Positions 1-7,894 of a stretch of 28,850 bases of DNA are shown here, one piece after another (the stretch's first letter is position 1; each line of letters starts with the position of its first letter). Below the pieces are notes generated by a model, which did not search any database, had not been told where the DNA came from, and worked only from the letters and a program-made list of their open reading frames with translations. Where the stretch lies: positions 1-28,850 of IMG/VR virus record IMGVR_UViG_3300017991_003853; one strand, written 5' to 3'. Origin of the DNA: a virus. A program made the translations under genes and the position numbers.

Positions 1-893
1 TCCTCGTAGGTAAGACATTCGGGTTGGGAAACGCTGTGATGTGTGTTCCAATGCTCAAGACACTCAAGTCCATGGGACATCGAGTGGATGTGATGGTCGG
101 TTCTCTTCCTGACGACTGCGGAGCCTTTGCAGTAATGGAATGTTTAAGAGACAGCGGCGTCATCGACAATTTGTTCATTAACAGAGCTGGTGAGATTATC
201 TACGACGTCGCCATCATGGCAATTCCCTTCGATGGACGCTGGAGAAACACGGAACACTTTAAGGCCATCAAAGTAATGGATGGAAGGACGCGTCCGGATC
301 CGACGACTGAGGGTCTAGTTTCATGGGAAAAACATGAGATAGAATATCAGATGGACAATGCTCGTGACTTGGGATATGAGGGACCCACGCCTGATTGTAG
401 CTTTCATGCAGTCGATAAGAAGACGAGAGACATCTATTTTGGCGTTGGATATAAGAAGGATGACGCGGGCTTCTGGAAGAAAAAGCATTGGGGAAATGAG
501 AAGTTCTCTCAGCTTGCAACTCGCATCTTGAAGGAGAAGAGAGGTTTTCGCATTCGTTCGACGGGAGATATAATGGACTGGCACCTCTCGCTTCAGCCGA
601 TAATGCGTGGCATCCATAGAGATGTTCAAGCGAGGTTCGTTCCGGAGATAACGGACATCTCACAGGCATTCTACGAAATTAGCACATGCAGACTGTATGT
701 CGGCAATGATACAGGAATGATGCATGTCGCTGCTTCGATGGGGATACCGTGTGTTGCTGTCTTTCCGTTCGGCAGAAAGTCTTCTACGAAGAACGGTCCA
801 TGGGGAACACATGGACATCATTGCTATGATGGCGAAGAGACGACAGTCTCCCAGATGTTTCGTGCTGTAAATGACGTATTGGGATGGAAATGA
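1..893 (+). CDS. GT9-family glycosyltransferase (heptosyltransferase-like), 5' partial
   Basis: The frame is open to the left edge (LVGKTFGLGNAVM from base 3), so the true start lies outside the window. The TTG at 24 sits inside the conserved N-terminal G-L-G-(D/N) motif of the family and is not a likely start. The C-terminal part carries the GT9 signature NDTGMMHVAASMGIPCVAVF, which in heptosyltransferases lines the nucleotide-sugar site. Known role of the family: transfer of heptose from ADP-heptose onto LPS core. The other heptose-like genes in this operon fit a heptose-type donor, but donor and acceptor are not shown by sequence. The stop TGA (891-893) overlaps the next gene by 10 bp. Confidence 0.82.
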   Translation, partial: LVGKTFGLGNAVMCVPMLKTLKSMGHRVDVMVGSLPDDCGAFAVMECLRDSGVIDNLFINRAGEIIYDVAIMAIPFDGRWRNTEHFKAIKVMDGRTRPDPTTEGLVSWEKHEIEYQMDNARDLGYEGPTPDCSFHAVDKKTRDIYFGVGYKKDDAGFWKKKHWGNEKFSQLATRILKEKRGFRIRSTGDIMDWHLSLQPIMRGIHRDVQARFVPEITDISQAFYEISTCRLYVGNDTGMMHVAASMGIPCVAVFPFGRKSSTKNGPWGTHGHHCYDGEETTVSQMFRAVNDVLGWK

Positions 894-1561
894 TGAACAT
901 AAAGATAGAGGTTCTCAACGCTATCCATAAAATGGCGAAGATGCAGGGCGTCGTGCAAGATACTCACGGTAACGTCTCGATGCGAGATGGAAACAATGTG
1001 TGGATTAAACCAAGCGGAGTTCCATACGAGCAAGTCGGCATTAACGATATATGTGGTGTGACGCTGGACGGCGCTCACATTATAGAAGTAGGTAATGTGA
1101 AGCCGAAAGACATTGAAGCTGAAATGAAAAAGAAGCGTCTGAAGCCGTCTGTTGATGCTTCCCATCACATAGACATCTACGATAACCATGAGTGGGTCGG
1201 TGCGATATGTCATACGCATTCTCCATACGCGGTGGCATTCGCGGCATGCGGAATGGACGTCGACTGTTACATAACTGAGCATGCAGATTACTTCGGAGGA
1301 ACAATCAGGTGTCTTCCTTACGCAGATCTCAATAACTGGGGTGATAAAGTAAGTTTCGGTTCAGGGGAGAGAGCTGTGCTTCTTGAGAGACACGGAGTTC
1401 TGACGTTCGGCGATTTGGCGACTGAAGCTGTGAATTTGGCGGTTGCTGTGGAGAATGTAGCGAAGAAGAATTATATCATTCGTTCTTTAAATAAGAACCT
1501 TCCTGAGTTCCATGATGCCGACAAGTGGCATAGGAGATACATGAATGACTACGGACAATAA
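884..1561 (+). CDS. Class II aldolase / L-ribulose-5-phosphate 4-epimerase (AraD/FucA) family protein
   Basis: A 225-residue protein of the usual length for the AraD/FucA family. It has the phosphate-binding motifs GNVS (residues 29-32) and KPSG (42-45), the zinc ligand pair in HTHSPYA (His110, His112) and the third His in ERHGV (His170). Family members cleave or epimerise phosphorylated keto-sugars such as fuculose-1-P or ribulose-5-P through a Zn-stabilised enediolate. Possible starts are ATG 884, 890 or 893; all keep the domain. It overlaps the GT9 gene by 10 bp and the RpiB gene by 17 bp. Next to an isomerase, a transaldolase and kinases it probably supplies or interconverts a phosphorylated sugar. 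The substrate cannot be read. Confidence 0.85.
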   Translation: MEMMNIKIEVLNAIHKMAKMQGVVQDTHGNVSMRDGNNVWIKPSGVPYEQVGINDICGVTLDGAHIIEVGNVKPKDIEAEMKKKRLKPSVDASHHIDIYDNHEWVGAICHTHSPYAVAFAACGMDVDCYITEHADYFGGTIRCLPYADLNNWGDKVSFGSGERAVLLERHGVLTFGDLATEAVNLAVAVENVAKKNYIIRSLNKNLPEFHDADKWHRRYMNDYGQ

Positions 1562-2006
1562 GAAGAGAATTTATATTGCATCCGACCACAACGGGAATGC
1601 AATGCGTGCCCACATTGTGAGGATGTGGAAAGACGTATATGACGTTATCGACTTGGGTCCGTTCGAGTATCACGGCAAAGTTAATTACATCGAATACGCC
1701 TTGGGTCTATGTGAATTGGTAAAGATGAATGATGCAAGGGGAATTCTTATCTGCGGGACTGGGACGGGAATGAGCATAGTGGCGAACCGTTTTGAGGGCA
1801 TCAGAGCCGCTCTCGTCACCGATATGGCCACGTCCTATCTTGCTAGGGAGCACAACGACGCTAATGTGCTTGTCCTCGGCCAGTGGCGAACGCCAATCGG
1901 CGATACTGATGACATCGTCGAGGCATTTATGGAGACTGAGTGTACAGAGCAGAGGCACCTCGACAGGCTCGACATGCTTAAGAAATTGGGAGGGCTGAGA
2001 GTATGA
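1545..2006 (+). CDS. rpiB: Ribose-5-phosphate isomerase B / LacAB family sugar-phosphate isomerase
   Basis: A 153-residue RpiB-like protein. Visible motifs are ASDHNG (residues 12-17), the active-site segment ICGTGTGMSI with Cys70, and REHNDANVLVLGQWR with His103, all hallmarks of the RpiB/LacAB fold. The family interconverts aldose and ketose phosphates (ribose-5-P/ribulose-5-P, allose-6-P, galactose-6-P). ATG 1545 is preceded by AGGAGA (1532-1537) at 7 nt, which favours it over the out-of-frame ATG at 1541. In this operon it could feed pentose phosphate to the transaldolase or substitute for a heptose isomerase; the latter is inference. Confidence 0.9.
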   Translation: MTTDNKKRIYIASDHNGNAMRAHIVRMWKDVYDVIDLGPFEYHGKVNYIEYALGLCELVKMNDARGILICGTGTGMSIVANRFEGIRAALVTDMATSYLAREHNDANVLVLGQWRTPIGDTDDIVEAFMETECTEQRHLDRLDMLKKLGGLRV

Positions 2007-2101
2007 AGATGCTAATAGCGAAATACTGTTGGTATTGCGGACGCAGGACAGATGATGGAAGAATACTGTGTTATCGTTGCATTGAAGAGATTAGAGATTG
2101 A
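2003..2101 (+). CDS. Micro-ORF, 32-residue double-CxxC zinc-knuckle protein
   Basis: ATG 2003 overlaps the RpiB stop as ATGA, and its own TGA (2099-2101) overlaps the next ATG as TGATG. It encodes 32 residues with two CxxC knuckles, CWYC (residues 9-12) and CYRC (23-26), separated by a short Gly/Arg/Asp loop: a minimal zinc-ribbon layout. The rest is Lys/Arg/Glu-rich. The perfect fit between neighbours and the four spaced cysteines argue for a real gene. Function unknown; it could be a nucleic-acid-binding or protein-docking knuckle. An alternative is that it only serves translational coupling between rpiB and the kinase. Confidence 0.6.
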   Translation: MKMLIAKYCWYCGRRTDDGRILCYRCIEEIRD

Positions 2102-3027
2102 TGATGAAGGTTCTAGTTGTCGGCGACGTTATCATCGATAAATTCCACTACGGAACGGCGCTCGGCATTTCCGCCGAGACGCCGACTATAGTGGCGAAGC
2201 GACAGGAAGAGACGTTTACTCTTGGTGGAGCTGCCAATGTGTGCAGACATCTTGAAGAGCTGTGCGCAACATATGCATATCTATTGACTGCAGCTGACGG
2301 TAACGAAAACATTCAAGCGGGCCTGTACACTGAGGTCGTTGAAATTCCGGGCTATAGCGTGACGACGAAGGAACGTTTCTTCGTAGATGGATATAAGCTT
2401 CTTCAGTTCGACCAACTAAATGAGGGCAAACATGATAACGATAGTGAGCTACAATTTTGCGACGCATTTGATGCTTTACTTCCTGACATCGATAGGGTTG
2501 TCATAGCGGACAATCGTCACGGGGTGATGAGCCGAAGAATAGCTGCACATCTCATTAAGAAGTGTAATCAAGTGGGAAAGCCTATTATAGTTGATAGTCA
2601 GGTCTCACAGAGCACTACCAATCACGGTTGGTATAGAGATTGTTCAATCATGTTAGTTAATGAACGTGAGCTTGATGCGATACAGTTTGCGACGTCTGAT
2701 TGTGCATATAAGTTCTGTGAGGGAAATAACGAGCATTTTGATAAAGTGCTTCTCAATCTTTCAAAAAAGTGGAACTGTGATATAGTGGTGAAGCTTGGAG
2801 AGAAGGGCTCATACTCGTTAATCGATGGCATGTTCCACAGACATCATGGGCATGAAGTAGAGATTGTCGATACATGTGGAGCAGGTGATGCTTTTCTAGC
2901 TGTGCTAGCTTCAGGTGAATTGTCCTCAGAGGACGTATCAGATAATCTCAGAAGAGCTAACTTGTGGGCGGCTCTATCTTGCGAAATGAAAGGAACGGAG
3001 ACACCAAATGGGGAAACTCTATCTTGA
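2101..3027 (+). CDS. PfkB-family sugar kinase, HldE N-terminal (heptose-7-phosphate kinase)-like, copy 1
   Basis: A ribokinase-fold kinase of about 308 residues. Seen: N-terminal VLVVGDVIIDKF, substrate-lid motif LGGAANV, and the PfkB ATP/anion-hole motif DTCGAGDAF with catalytic Asp263. The VGDVIIDKF plus GGAANV combination is typical of HldE/RfaE kinase domains, which phosphorylate D-glycero-D-manno-heptose-7-P at C1. The nominal frame extends to TTG 2098, but ATG 2101 overlaps the preceding stop (TGATG) and is preferred; ATG 2104 is also possible. It overlaps the transaldolase by 20 bp. A second, diverged kinase of the same family lies at 10331-11269. The exact sugar is uncertain. Confidence 0.85.
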   Translation: MMKVLVVGDVIIDKFHYGTALGISAETPTIVAKRQEETFTLGGAANVCRHLEELCATYAYLLTAADGNENIQAGLYTEVVEIPGYSVTTKERFFVDGYKLLQFDQLNEGKHDNDSELQFCDAFDALLPDIDRVVIADNRHGVMSRRIAAHLIKKCNQVGKPIIVDSQVSQSTTNHGWYRDCSIMLVNERELDAIQFATSDCAYKFCEGNNEHFDKVLLNLSKKWNCDIVVKLGEKGSYSLIDGMFHRHHGHEVEIVDTCGAGDAFLAVLASGELSSEDVSDNLRRANLWAALSCEMKGTETPNGETLS

Positions 3028-3730
3028 TACTGCGAATATAGATGAAATAAAGAGGCTAACGAGAACGACTGCAATCTCGGGAGTTACGACCAATCCGTCT
3101 CTCATGGCGAAAGAAGAGAAGGGTGACTACGTAGGGAAGCTAAAGGAGATTGCGGAGGAGACGATTGGGATGCACCTCAGCGTCGAGGTCATCACGCTTG
3201 AGCCTAGGGAGATGGTGAAGCAGGCCATCGAACTGAGAGATGAGCTCAAAGACGTTGATTTGTTCGTCAAGATACCGGTCACTCTCGATAATCTGACTGT
3301 CATCTCTCACCTTGAGGTGAATGAGAAAATCAAGGTGAATGCCACGGCGTGCATGACTGCGGACCAAGCCAAGATGGCGATGGACGCTGGCGCATCGGTC
3401 GTCTCTTTCTTCTACAATAGAATGAAGGACGGCAAGCTCGACGCAGATGATGAGTTGAGAAGATTTGCAAATTTCAGGACTAATAAAAATTATGTTTATG
3501 AAAGCAAGATGATGTTTGGCGCAACGCGATGCTACAGTATATACGACATACCCATGCCGAAAGTAATCTGTGGTAGTATTCGAAAGCCTGAAGATATTAC
3601 TGCCTGTTGGGCTGCAGGTGCAGACATAGTCACCGCCTCGATGAAGACGATTGAACAGCTAATTTCACATCCGCAGACAGACAAGGCGATACAAGGATTT
3701 CAGGAGGACATCGAAAAATGGCTCGCGTAA
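3008..3730 (+). CDS. Transaldolase / fructose-6-phosphate aldolase (FSA/TalC type)
   Basis: A 240-residue protein, slightly longer than the about 220-residue FSA/TalC class. The N-terminus LYLDTANIDEIKRL and GVTTNPSL are the class signature. The Schiff-base lysine is Lys88 in FVKIPVT, and NATACMTADQA and AGASVVSFF follow in the usual order. The enzyme moves a dihydroxyacetone unit between sugar phosphates; a true transaldolase makes sedoheptulose-7-P, the starting point of ADP-heptose synthesis. ATG 3008 has GGAG at 2997-3000, 7 nt upstream, supporting this start inside the kinase gene. Phage transaldolases are known from cyanophages, where they redirect pentose-phosphate flux. Whether this one makes heptose precursor or host pentoses is open. 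Confidence 0.92.
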   Translation: MGKLYLDTANIDEIKRLTRTTAISGVTTNPSLMAKEEKGDYVGKLKEIAEETIGMHLSVEVITLEPREMVKQAIELRDELKDVDLFVKIPVTLDNLTVISHLEVNEKIKVNATACMTADQAKMAMDAGASVVSFFYNRMKDGKLDADDELRRFANFRTNKNYVYESKMMFGATRCYSIYDIPMPKVICGSIRKPEDITACWAAGADIVTASMKTIEQLISHPQTDKAIQGFQEDIEKWLA

Positions 3731-4107
3731 TTAAGACAGACCACGAGGACATCGTTCGCGTTGAGCGTGCTTGGGGGCATGAGCTATGGATTGAGAACAT
3801 GGACCTTTACTGTGGTAAGCTTCTTTTTATCAAGAAGGGTCACGCGGGCTCAATGCACTATCACATGAAGAAAACTGAGACGATGTATCTTCAGAGTGGT
3901 TGTGTCGAAATTCAGCTCATTGACCCTGAGGTCGGGCAACGTTACAAACAGGATTTATTTCCTGGAGAGCGTATCTTGCTTCGGCCGGGGCAAGCTCATA
4001 GAATATCGGCGAGAGAAGATAGCGAGCTTTTTGAGTTCAGCACGATGCATTATGAGGATGATAGCTATCGGGTTTCGCCGGGAATGGTATGGGTAGATGA
4101 AGATTAA
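3718..4107 (+). CDS. Cupin, mannose-6-phosphate isomerase type II-like
   Basis: A 129-residue single cupin. Motif 1 is GSMHYHMKKTETMYLQSG (metal-binding H-x-H-x4-E-x6-G) and motif 2 is the RPGQAHRI segment with the third His. ERAWGHELWIEN at the N-terminus resembles the start of the C-terminal isomerase domain of bifunctional mannose-6-P isomerase/GDP-mannose pyrophosphorylases. Such proteins isomerise or epimerise sugar phosphates or nucleotide sugars. AGGAGG at 3702-3707 supports ATG 3718. It overlaps the transaldolase by 13 bp and the next glycosyltransferase by 11 bp. The specific substrate is not determined by these motifs. Confidence 0.78.
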   Translation: MARVIKTDHEDIVRVERAWGHELWIENMDLYCGKLLFIKKGHAGSMHYHMKKTETMYLQSGCVEIQLIDPEVGQRYKQDLFPGERILLRPGQAHRISAREDSELFEFSTMHYEDDSYRVSPGMVWVDED

Positions 4108-4990
4108 CATGATTGGCGCGTTCGTTCGAAACGCGCCATTCGGCACCGAGATTGCTTTTGCCAAGGGTTTGATGGATATTGGCGTAGATGTTGCAATGTT
4201 CGACCCTAGCAGGCCGAACGACACACAGCGTTGGCACATTCTTCCAGATGCCACGATCATATTCAAGAATGCCGGTGATTTTGTAGGCATGGTAAATCCG
4301 ACTGCTCCGGCAATAGTCTATCAGCCAGATGACGTCAGGGCTCCAGGCATTGAGAACATGCTAAAGGAGACGCTGGAATACTGTCAGTATGCTTTCACGT
4401 TCGATAGCACGGGCGCCGAAGTTGCGGAGCGACTGGGATACGAAAAAGCAAAGAAGCTAATCGTGACTGCTGACCCGAGCATTTATCGACCACTGAGCAT
4501 TGAGAAGACGCAGGACTTCTGTTTCATAGGAAGCCTTAGCAATCCCATCATGCATGAGAGCCGTCGCAGGATGGTGAATATTTTGAATGACGCAGGATAC
4601 AGCGTCGCATCTGGTGGAACGTTCGACCCACACGAGATAAACAAGATATACAACCAATCGAGGGTCGTGCTAAACCATGCTTGTGATGTGGGACAGCCTT
4701 TTGGAGAGGGGTGGGGATATCAGTGCAGGCATTTTGAGGCGGGCTTCTCTGGCGCATGTCTGCTTTCAAATACTGTGTTAGGTGATGAGGGTGACGGGCC
4801 TCGGCAGTTCTGCACGTTTGAAGATGGGTCGGCGCTTCTGGAAGTTGCCGAGGATCTCATACACGGATGGTTTGATGGTCCCATTTACGAGAGACAAGGG
4901 GCGGCCTTCTACCAGGAATTGTGTGAAGACCATCTACCTATCCATCGAGCGGAGGAAATCGTCAGCTTCATAAAGGAGATTGAATGCTGA
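4097..4990 (+). CDS. CgeB-like / Glyco_trans_1_2 glycosyltransferase
   Basis: A 297-residue GT-B-type protein. The C-terminal half has FIGSLSNPIMHESRRRMV, then YNQSRVVLNHACD, then RHFEAGFSGACLLSN, the arrangement of the Glyco_trans_1_2 (CgeB/spore maturation) group where the conserved Glu contacts the donor sugar. The N-terminal half (residues 1-140) has the Rossmann-like FDPSRP and VYQPDDVR segments of an acceptor domain. Related proteins are frequent in phage and capsule sugar clusters. A GC-rich 9-bp hairpin (4114-4138) lies in codons 6-14 and may affect translation. Donor and acceptor unknown. Confidence 0.8.
   Translation: MKINMIGAFVRNAPFGTEIAFAKGLMDIGVDVAMFDPSRPNDTQRWHILPDATIIFKNAGDFVGMVNPTAPAIVYQPDDVRAPGIENMLKETLEYCQYAFTFDSTGAEVAERLGYEKAKKLIVTADPSIYRPLSIEKTQDFCFIGSLSNPIMHESRRRMVNILNDAGYSVASGGTFDPHEINKIYNQSRVVLNHACDVGQPFGEGWGYQCRHFEAGFSGACLLSNTVLGDEGDGPRQFCTFEDGSALLEVAEDLIHGWFDGPIYERQGAAFYQELCEDHLPIHRAEEIVSFIKEIEC
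4114..4138. repeat. Inverted repeat, 9-bp arms, 7-nt loop
   Basis: TGGCGCGTT (4114-4122) pairs perfectly with AACGCGCCA (4130-4138) around a 7-nt loop. It sits just after the cupin stop (4105-4107) and in the first codons of the CgeB-like gene. No T-run follows, so it is not a standard intrinsic terminator. It may influence mRNA stability or initiation, or be a chance structure. Confidence 0.5.
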
Positions 4991-5571
4991 AGTTAAATCT
5001 TGGGTGTGGACAGGACAGTCGTGAGGGGTACCATAACGTAGATTTGATGATGCCGTGTGATGAACTTCTCGATTTGGGAAAGCTTCCGTGGCCGTGGCAG
5101 GACGGCATCGCTGATGAGATATTGATGCTGGATTTTCTTGAGCACTTTCCGTATGGGAAGACTGACGCAATTCTTCAGGAGTGCTGGCGTGTTCTGTCGA
5201 CCGACGGTTTCGTAGATATCCAGGTTCCTGATTTTGAGATTTGTTCAGATGCTGCGAATGTTAATCTTGTTGGCAATCATATGTGCAATTTTTGTGGAGG
5301 CAATTTTCGTATTTTTGCTGATGAAATGAGTGGTGGCTGCAGTGAGTGCGGAAAAGGACCGATGGAGATTGCCCAAGCTGCGATGAACCGCCTTTACGGC
5401 GGACAGGATGTAGAGGGAAATTGGCATTATACTGCATTCACGAAGAGAATGCTTCAGCATAAACTGATGAGTTTTGGTTTTGGTAAGTTTAAGTTTCTTG
5501 AAGAGGAACATCAGAGAATGAATTGGAACTTCAAGATGCGGGCTTTCAAGCTCGAAGATCCGTGGGGGTAA
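4984..5571 (+). CDS. SAM-dependent methyltransferase with inserted zinc ribbon
   Basis: A 195-residue class I methyltransferase. Motif I is LNLGCGQD (residues 4-11), the acidic ribose-binding position is VDL (19-21), and MLDFLEHFP (48-56) and CWRVLSTDGFVDIQVPDF (67-84) match motifs post-I to III of the Methyltransf_11-like group. Residues 101-122 add a CxxC...CxxC zinc ribbon (Cys101, 104, 119, 122) between the core and the C-terminal LYGGQDVEGNWHYTAF segment, which resembles the family again. AAGGAGAT at 4973-4980 supports ATG 4984. In a sugar operon it probably methylates a nucleotide sugar or glycan; the ribbon might bind target or partner. Target unknown. Confidence 0.82.
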   Translation: MLKLNLGCGQDSREGYHNVDLMMPCDELLDLGKLPWPWQDGIADEILMLDFLEHFPYGKTDAILQECWRVLSTDGFVDIQVPDFEICSDAANVNLVGNHMCNFCGGNFRIFADEMSGGCSECGKGPMEIAQAAMNRLYGGQDVEGNWHYTAFTKRMLQHKLMSFGFGKFKFLEEEHQRMNWNFKMRAFKLEDPWG

Positions 5572-5574
5572 AGA

Positions 5575-6546
5575 TTGAGCTGGAAAGATAGAAACGTTTT
5601 AATAACGGGAGTGGGCGGCTTCGTCGGCTCTCGTCTTGCCATGAGGCTAAATGACGAAGGAGCAAACGTCGTCGGCCTGGTGAGAAACATTAACTCGCTC
5701 CCTCCAACGATAGCGAATGACATCAATGTTCTCATCGGCGACATCTGCGATTACGATGACCTCTGTGAAGCGATTTCCTTCTATGAAATCGACACAATCT
5801 ACCACTTCGCAGCGTATGCGATAGTCAGGGTCTCGTCAAAGGATCCGATGACGACGTATCGAGTGAATGTCATGGGGACTGCCAATCTTCTAGAGGCCGC
5901 TAGGAACGTGGGAAGGGTGGAGCGCATCGTCGTCGCGTCGTCCGACAAGGCATACGGAGACCACGTATCTCTGCCATACACAGAGAACCACTCTCTTCAG
6001 CCGAGAAACACATACGATACGTCTAAGGCGTGCATGGACATGGTCTCCAGGTCATACGCGTGGAACTACGACATGCCAATCTTCGTGTCCAGATGCAGCA
6101 ACATCTACGGTCCCGGAGACATGAACCTCTCTCGTATAATTCCGAATACGATAAGACGAGCCTCAGAGGGAAAGCCGCCGCAGCTCTACTCTGACGTCGA
6201 GAAGATGAAGCGCGAGTTTGTCTATATCAATGACGTCATCGATGCATATCTTAAGATGGGAGACGTCAGGACGAACGTCTTTACCGGAGAGGCTTACAAT
6301 GTCGGCGGCACCGGAGAGGTGGAAATCTACGAGCTGGTCGATAAGATTTCGAAGATACTCGGCGTCGAGGAGAGCCCAATCGTTCTGCCGAGAGACCCGC
6401 TTTTCAAGGAAATTGAGCGCCAATACATTGACGCCTCCAAGCTTGAGCGGGACATGAAGTGGAAGCCGACTACCAGCCTTGATGAGGGGCTGCACAGGAC
6501 CGTCGATTGGTATCTTGATTACTACGAGAAGGGATTATATAAGTGA
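5575..6546 (+). CDS. NAD(P)-dependent nucleotide-sugar epimerase/dehydratase (extended SDR)
   Basis: A 323-residue extended SDR. Rossmann motif TGVGGFVG (residues 11-18), YHFAAYA, ASSDKAYGD for the catalytic Ser/Asp region, and the catalytic Tyr-x3-Lys pair YDTSK (Tyr147, Lys151). The SSDKAYG pattern is closest to CDP-glucose or dTDP-glucose 4,6-dehydratases, but 4-epimerases cannot be excluded. TTG 5575 is the likely start: the first in-frame ATG (5641) would delete the NAD motif, and TGGGGG at 5561-5566 lies upstream. The only gap in the sugar operon (3 bp) precedes this gene. It ends in a 4-bp overlap with the next gene. Confidence 0.88.
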   Translation: MSWKDRNVLITGVGGFVGSRLAMRLNDEGANVVGLVRNINSLPPTIANDINVLIGDICDYDDLCEAISFYEIDTIYHFAAYAIVRVSSKDPMTTYRVNVMGTANLLEAARNVGRVERIVVASSDKAYGDHVSLPYTENHSLQPRNTYDTSKACMDMVSRSYAWNYDMPIFVSRCSNIYGPGDMNLSRIIPNTIRRASEGKPPQLYSDVEKMKREFVYINDVIDAYLKMGDVRTNVFTGEAYNVGGTGEVEIYELVDKISKILGVEESPIVLPRDPLFKEIERQYIDASKLERDMKWKPTTSLDEGLHRTVDWYLDYYEKGLYK

Positions 6547-6836
6547 AGATAAAATTTATAGCGCTCGAGAAGCTTTTTACGAGGGGACACGAAACGTTCT
6601 ACATCGAAGAGGGCAAGCATTTCGGCGAGAGTTGGGCGGCAATCACGATACACGGCTCGTGCAGCTATAATATGACGAAGTTCTATCTCAATGGAGAGTT
6701 CGTGGGAAGGGGACACATAGAGTATATGTCAGTTCCTGAGCCACTGAACTGGGCTCAGAAGACCGTCATAGATAGTTGTGATGTCGAAGAATTTACATAT
6801 GGTGATGCTGGCATCACGCTGAGGGTGAAGGTGTGA
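6543..6836 (+). CDS. Hypothetical protein (97 aa) in the sugar operon
   Basis: GTG 6543 overlaps the SDR stop as GTGA and the ORF ends in GTGA with the next gene, so it is held between neighbours by 4-bp overlaps at both ends. A purine-rich GAAGGGA lies about 9 nt upstream. The 97 residues are mixed alpha/beta with many aromatics (FYIEEGKHFGESW, NMTKFYLNGEFVGRG) and no signal peptide or membrane segment. I do not recognise the family. Its position before a glycosyltransferase suggests a sugar-related or glycosyltransferase-partner role, but that is inference only. Confidence 0.65.
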   Translation: MKIKFIALEKLFTRGHETFYIEEGKHFGESWAAITIHGSCSYNMTKFYLNGEFVGRGHIEYMSVPEPLNWAQKTVIDSCDVEEFTYGDAGITLRVKV

Positions 6837-7894
6837 GGATTGCTTTCATCGGAATAGAGAAGGACTGGTTGGACCTGGAACGCAGAAACTACGTTCGTCA
6901 ATTTATCCAGTATCACCTTGAGCTTCCTTATTACTATGCAGTTTACGGTTTCAATAGCGTAGATATTGTTTCTGATTATGCCTGGGGTCCAGTGATGACT
7001 TTTCAGGATGCAAGTCCCGTTGAGGTTCTTAGATACGATGAGTTCTTGAAACGTGAATACGATGTTGTCATCCATTGGCGAAAGTGGTTTGAGGAATGCC
7101 ATCGACCAGAAGCGATAAACGTAATTAACAGTCAGGACCACTCATACGGACGAGAGTGGCTTCAGACTGTAGAGAGTGCTACCGTCGATGACAAACTTTA
7201 TGGTATTCTTTGTTTTCCGACGTGGCACGAGCGTAACATAGCGGAGGAGTGCATTCGTATGCCTGTGGCGCCCCGTCTGCTGCCCGGTGTGACACTCGGA
7301 GTGGATACGAGCATATACCAACCGTCGCCGGAGAAGAACCGTCACCAGCTTCTCTGGGCCTCGGACCCTGGCCGTGGGATACAGGAAGCCTACGAAATAA
7401 CGATGATGCTATTCCAGCGTGATAAACGCTTCAGGCTTCACGTGTGCTGGCCGGACTACGTGAATCTTCAATATGATATTGGAGGCGAATTGCAATCTGG
7501 AATGATAAAAGTTATTCATCCAGCCATTGTGTATCACGATAATCTTGACAATGGTCCAGAACTGTGGAATTTATTCAATACGAGTGGGTTCCTCCCATAC
7601 ACTTCCATATTCAAGGAACCCTCATCCAGGGCGCACCGTCAGGCGATGGCGGCCGGCTGCGTGGTCCTCTATCCGCCTGATATGGGTACGCCGTCCGAGC
7701 TCATACAGCCGGGAGTGGATGGAATAGTGTGTGATGTAGAACATTGGGTCTCGCTCATAGACCAATATGCGAATGCAAATGAGTATCACTATGAACTGAT
7801 ATCTAATAATGCGAGAACGCGTGCGGTAGCAGAAAACTGGCGGGTTCAGGCACAGCGCTTCAACAAATTATTCGAGGGAATTATCAATGGTTAG
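6833..7894 (+). CDS. GT4-type (GT-B fold) glycosyltransferase
   Basis: A 353-residue protein starting at GTG 6833 (GTGA overlap with the previous stop). The C-terminal domain has LLWASDPGRGIQEAYE (about residue 179 on), then the EPSSRAHRQAMAAGCVVLYPPDMGT-type segment, spanning the E-x7-E-like donor-binding region of GT4 enzymes, and LIQPGVDGIVCD as in GT4 glycosyltransferases. The N-terminal half resembles a diverged acceptor domain, with the LLPGVTLGVDTSIYQP linker typical of GT-B proteins. It follows other glycan genes and probably adds one sugar in the same pathway. Donor sugar not evident. Confidence 0.82.
   Translation: MRIAFIGIEKDWLDLERRNYVRQFIQYHLELPYYYAVYGFNSVDIVSDYAWGPVMTFQDASPVEVLRYDEFLKREYDVVIHWRKWFEECHRPEAINVINSQDHSYGREWLQTVESATVDDKLYGILCFPTWHERNIAEECIRMPVAPRLLPGVTLGVDTSIYQPSPEKNRHQLLWASDPGRGIQEAYEITMMLFQRDKRFRLHVCWPDYVNLQYDIGGELQSGMIKVIHPAIVYHDNLDNGPELWNLFNTSGFLPYTSIFKEPSSRAHRQAMAAGCVVLYPPDMGTPSELIQPGVDGIVCDVEHWVSLIDQYANANEYHYELISNNARTRAVAENWRVQAQRFNKLFEGIING

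Noticed and set aside
268-669. Minus-strand open frames opposite the GT9 gene
   Set aside because: Low-complexity, Ser/His/Pro-rich translations without domains, fully covered by a clear + strand gene.
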